Below are positions 25,272-25,960 of a stretch of 25,960 nt of DNA, in pieces. The translations under genes and the position numbers were made by a program. The notes beneath the pieces are model-generated. The model made no database searches. It had not been told where the DNA came from and was given only the letters and a program-made list of their open reading frames with translations. Position 1 is the first letter of the stretch, and the number at the start of each line of letters is the position of its first letter. The DNA is from Stentor coeruleus (lineage: Eukaryota > Ciliophora > Heterotrichea > Heterotrichida > Stentoridae), in the NCBI GenBank assembly GCA_001970955.1, contig MPUH01001020.1, forward strand, positions 1 through 25,960, written 5' to 3'.

Positions 25272-25960
25272 TTAAGAGTGAATTCTTGTTTTTGGGTTGC
25301 TTTGAGCATTATTTAAAAATGATATCGCTCGAATCTTTTCTATTTTCTTCCAGACTTTAATAAATGTTTTAAAAGCTTCTAATAAACTAATAATAAATTG
25401 TCCCAAAAGCGATAGAATTACAAATCCTATTATAGCACTTTCTATAATATAAATAGATTCATAGGGCCAATCAAACAATAAAAAAAATGATACAAAAAAT
25501 ACAGCAAATACACAAATTTCCCCAAATAAAGTAGATATAAATATCGAAAGATCCTTGAAAGGCTTATAATAAAAAAGAAAAGTTAAGTTAAAAACTGAAC
25601 ATAGAATCTGTAAAACGCCTTGCAAATAAAGGTTTTGGTTAAGATAAATCTGACAAATCATATAAATAAATCTTCGGAGAAAATAAATAAGATAATACTG
25701 TGAGCTCCAAAAGCCTTTGTTGATTTTAAATTCATTATAAAAACTACCCCATTTCTTCATAAAATCTTGGCAGTTACTGCTAATTTCACTTTGGCTTATA
25801 AAAGAACAGATCAGAAATATTGGGCCAGTAATAATAAAAATAATCTAAATAATTCTTACAATGCTAATCGATGCTGAAAATAGATTAAAATAACCCTCTG
25901 CAGGAATTAGGACACTCTATATATATTTTACTGAACGAATTTGAACGATAGCACATATAC
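25272..25960 (-). CDS. C-terminal part of a multi-span membrane protein (5' part outside window)
   Basis: Exons read 25960-25932, 25916-25860 and 25844-25272, separated by two 15-nt introns, all in one frame and ending with TAA. The visible 218 residues run VQIRS, SVLIPAEGYFNLFSASISI, then IIFIITGPIFLICSF and MKKWGSFYNEFKINKG. They contain about five hydrophobic segments: IIFIITGPIFLICSF; YLIYFLRRFIYMICQI; LQILCSVFNLTFLFYY; ICVFAVFFVSFFLLF; and IIESAIIGFVILSLLGQFII. It is the intact counterpart of the pseudogene at about 1720-2270. Such C-termini in ciliates often follow a Cys-rich ectodomain like that of the left-edge gene, so this may be the same family (inference). Transport or receptor function is not shown. 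Confidence 0.75.
25845..25859 (-). other. 15-nt intron in the right-edge gene
   Basis: The minus-strand sequence GTAAGAATTATTTAG is in phase 0. The same intron position exists in the pseudogene at 2215-2229, so it predates their split. Confidence 0.85.
25917..25931 (-). other. 15-nt intron in the right-edge gene
   Basis: The minus-strand sequence GTAAAATATATATAG is in phase 0 and carries an in-frame TAG. Its removal joins VQIRS to SVLIPAEG. Confidence 0.8.

Noticed and set aside
1-25960. Alternative ciliate genetic code (TAA/TAG as Gln or TGA as Trp)
   Set aside because: Conserved genes end at TAA or TAG where their families end, Gln is CAA/CAG and Trp is TGG, so the standard code fits.
1-25960. 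CRISPR array, transposon, phage or bacterial-type defence system
   Set aside because: No regularly spaced repeats, transposase, integrase or terminal inverted repeats were seen; gene content is eukaryotic.

Overview
This looks like macronuclear DNA of a heterotrich ciliate, most likely Stentor or a close relative. The sequence is very AT-rich and the genes are densely packed on both strands. Long conserved genes read with the standard code: Trp is TGG throughout, and TAA and TAG terminate. Several reading frames are interrupted by introns of exactly 15 nt with GT...AG ends, which is a known hallmark of Stentor. The species is an inference; the 15-nt introns are seen directly.

Layout, left to right. 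At 1-1285 (-) is the 5' part of a secreted or surface protein with a LamG-like domain and Cys-rich repeats. At about 1720-2270 (-) is a decayed C-terminal remnant of a multi-membrane-span gene, whose better-preserved relative enters at the right edge (25272-25960, -). Between them lie mostly housekeeping genes. These are isobutyryl-CoA dehydrogenase (2468-3640, -), a PH-CaMK-type kinase (4287-5705, +), a small MG-start EF-hand-like protein (6082-6471, -), a CCT-motif protein (6930-7514, -), a 769-residue protein with GNAT-like and serpin-like regions (8162-10471, -), and a coiled-coil protein with a terminal Cys/His cluster (11598-12758, -). They continue with a NOT2 subunit of CCR4-NOT (12941-13819, -), a SAPS-domain phosphatase regulatory subunit in three exons (14218-15834, +), tRNA-Lys(CTT) (16213-16285, -), an unrecognised protein (17263-17982, +), a PRKRIP1-like splicing factor (19372-19788, +), a two-exon protein with repeated F-x-P motifs (20683-22440, -) and a SPEN/FPA-like RRM-RRM-SPOC protein (23128-24579, +).

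The genes do not form an operon or a single pathway. Three or four concern RNA: NOT2 in deadenylation, PRKRIP1 in splicing, the SPEN-like protein, and the tRNA. Two concern phosphorylation signalling: the kinase and the PP6/Sit4 regulatory subunit.

Two window-wide patterns stand out. Most spacers switch on the + strand from G+T-rich to A+C-rich whatever the orientation of the flanking genes, giving a skew sawtooth with about one tooth per gene. All three single Ns sit exactly between two near-identical direct copies, which points to unmerged contig overlaps rather than biology. I found no CRISPR array, transposase or phage gene, and no convincing new multi-gene system.
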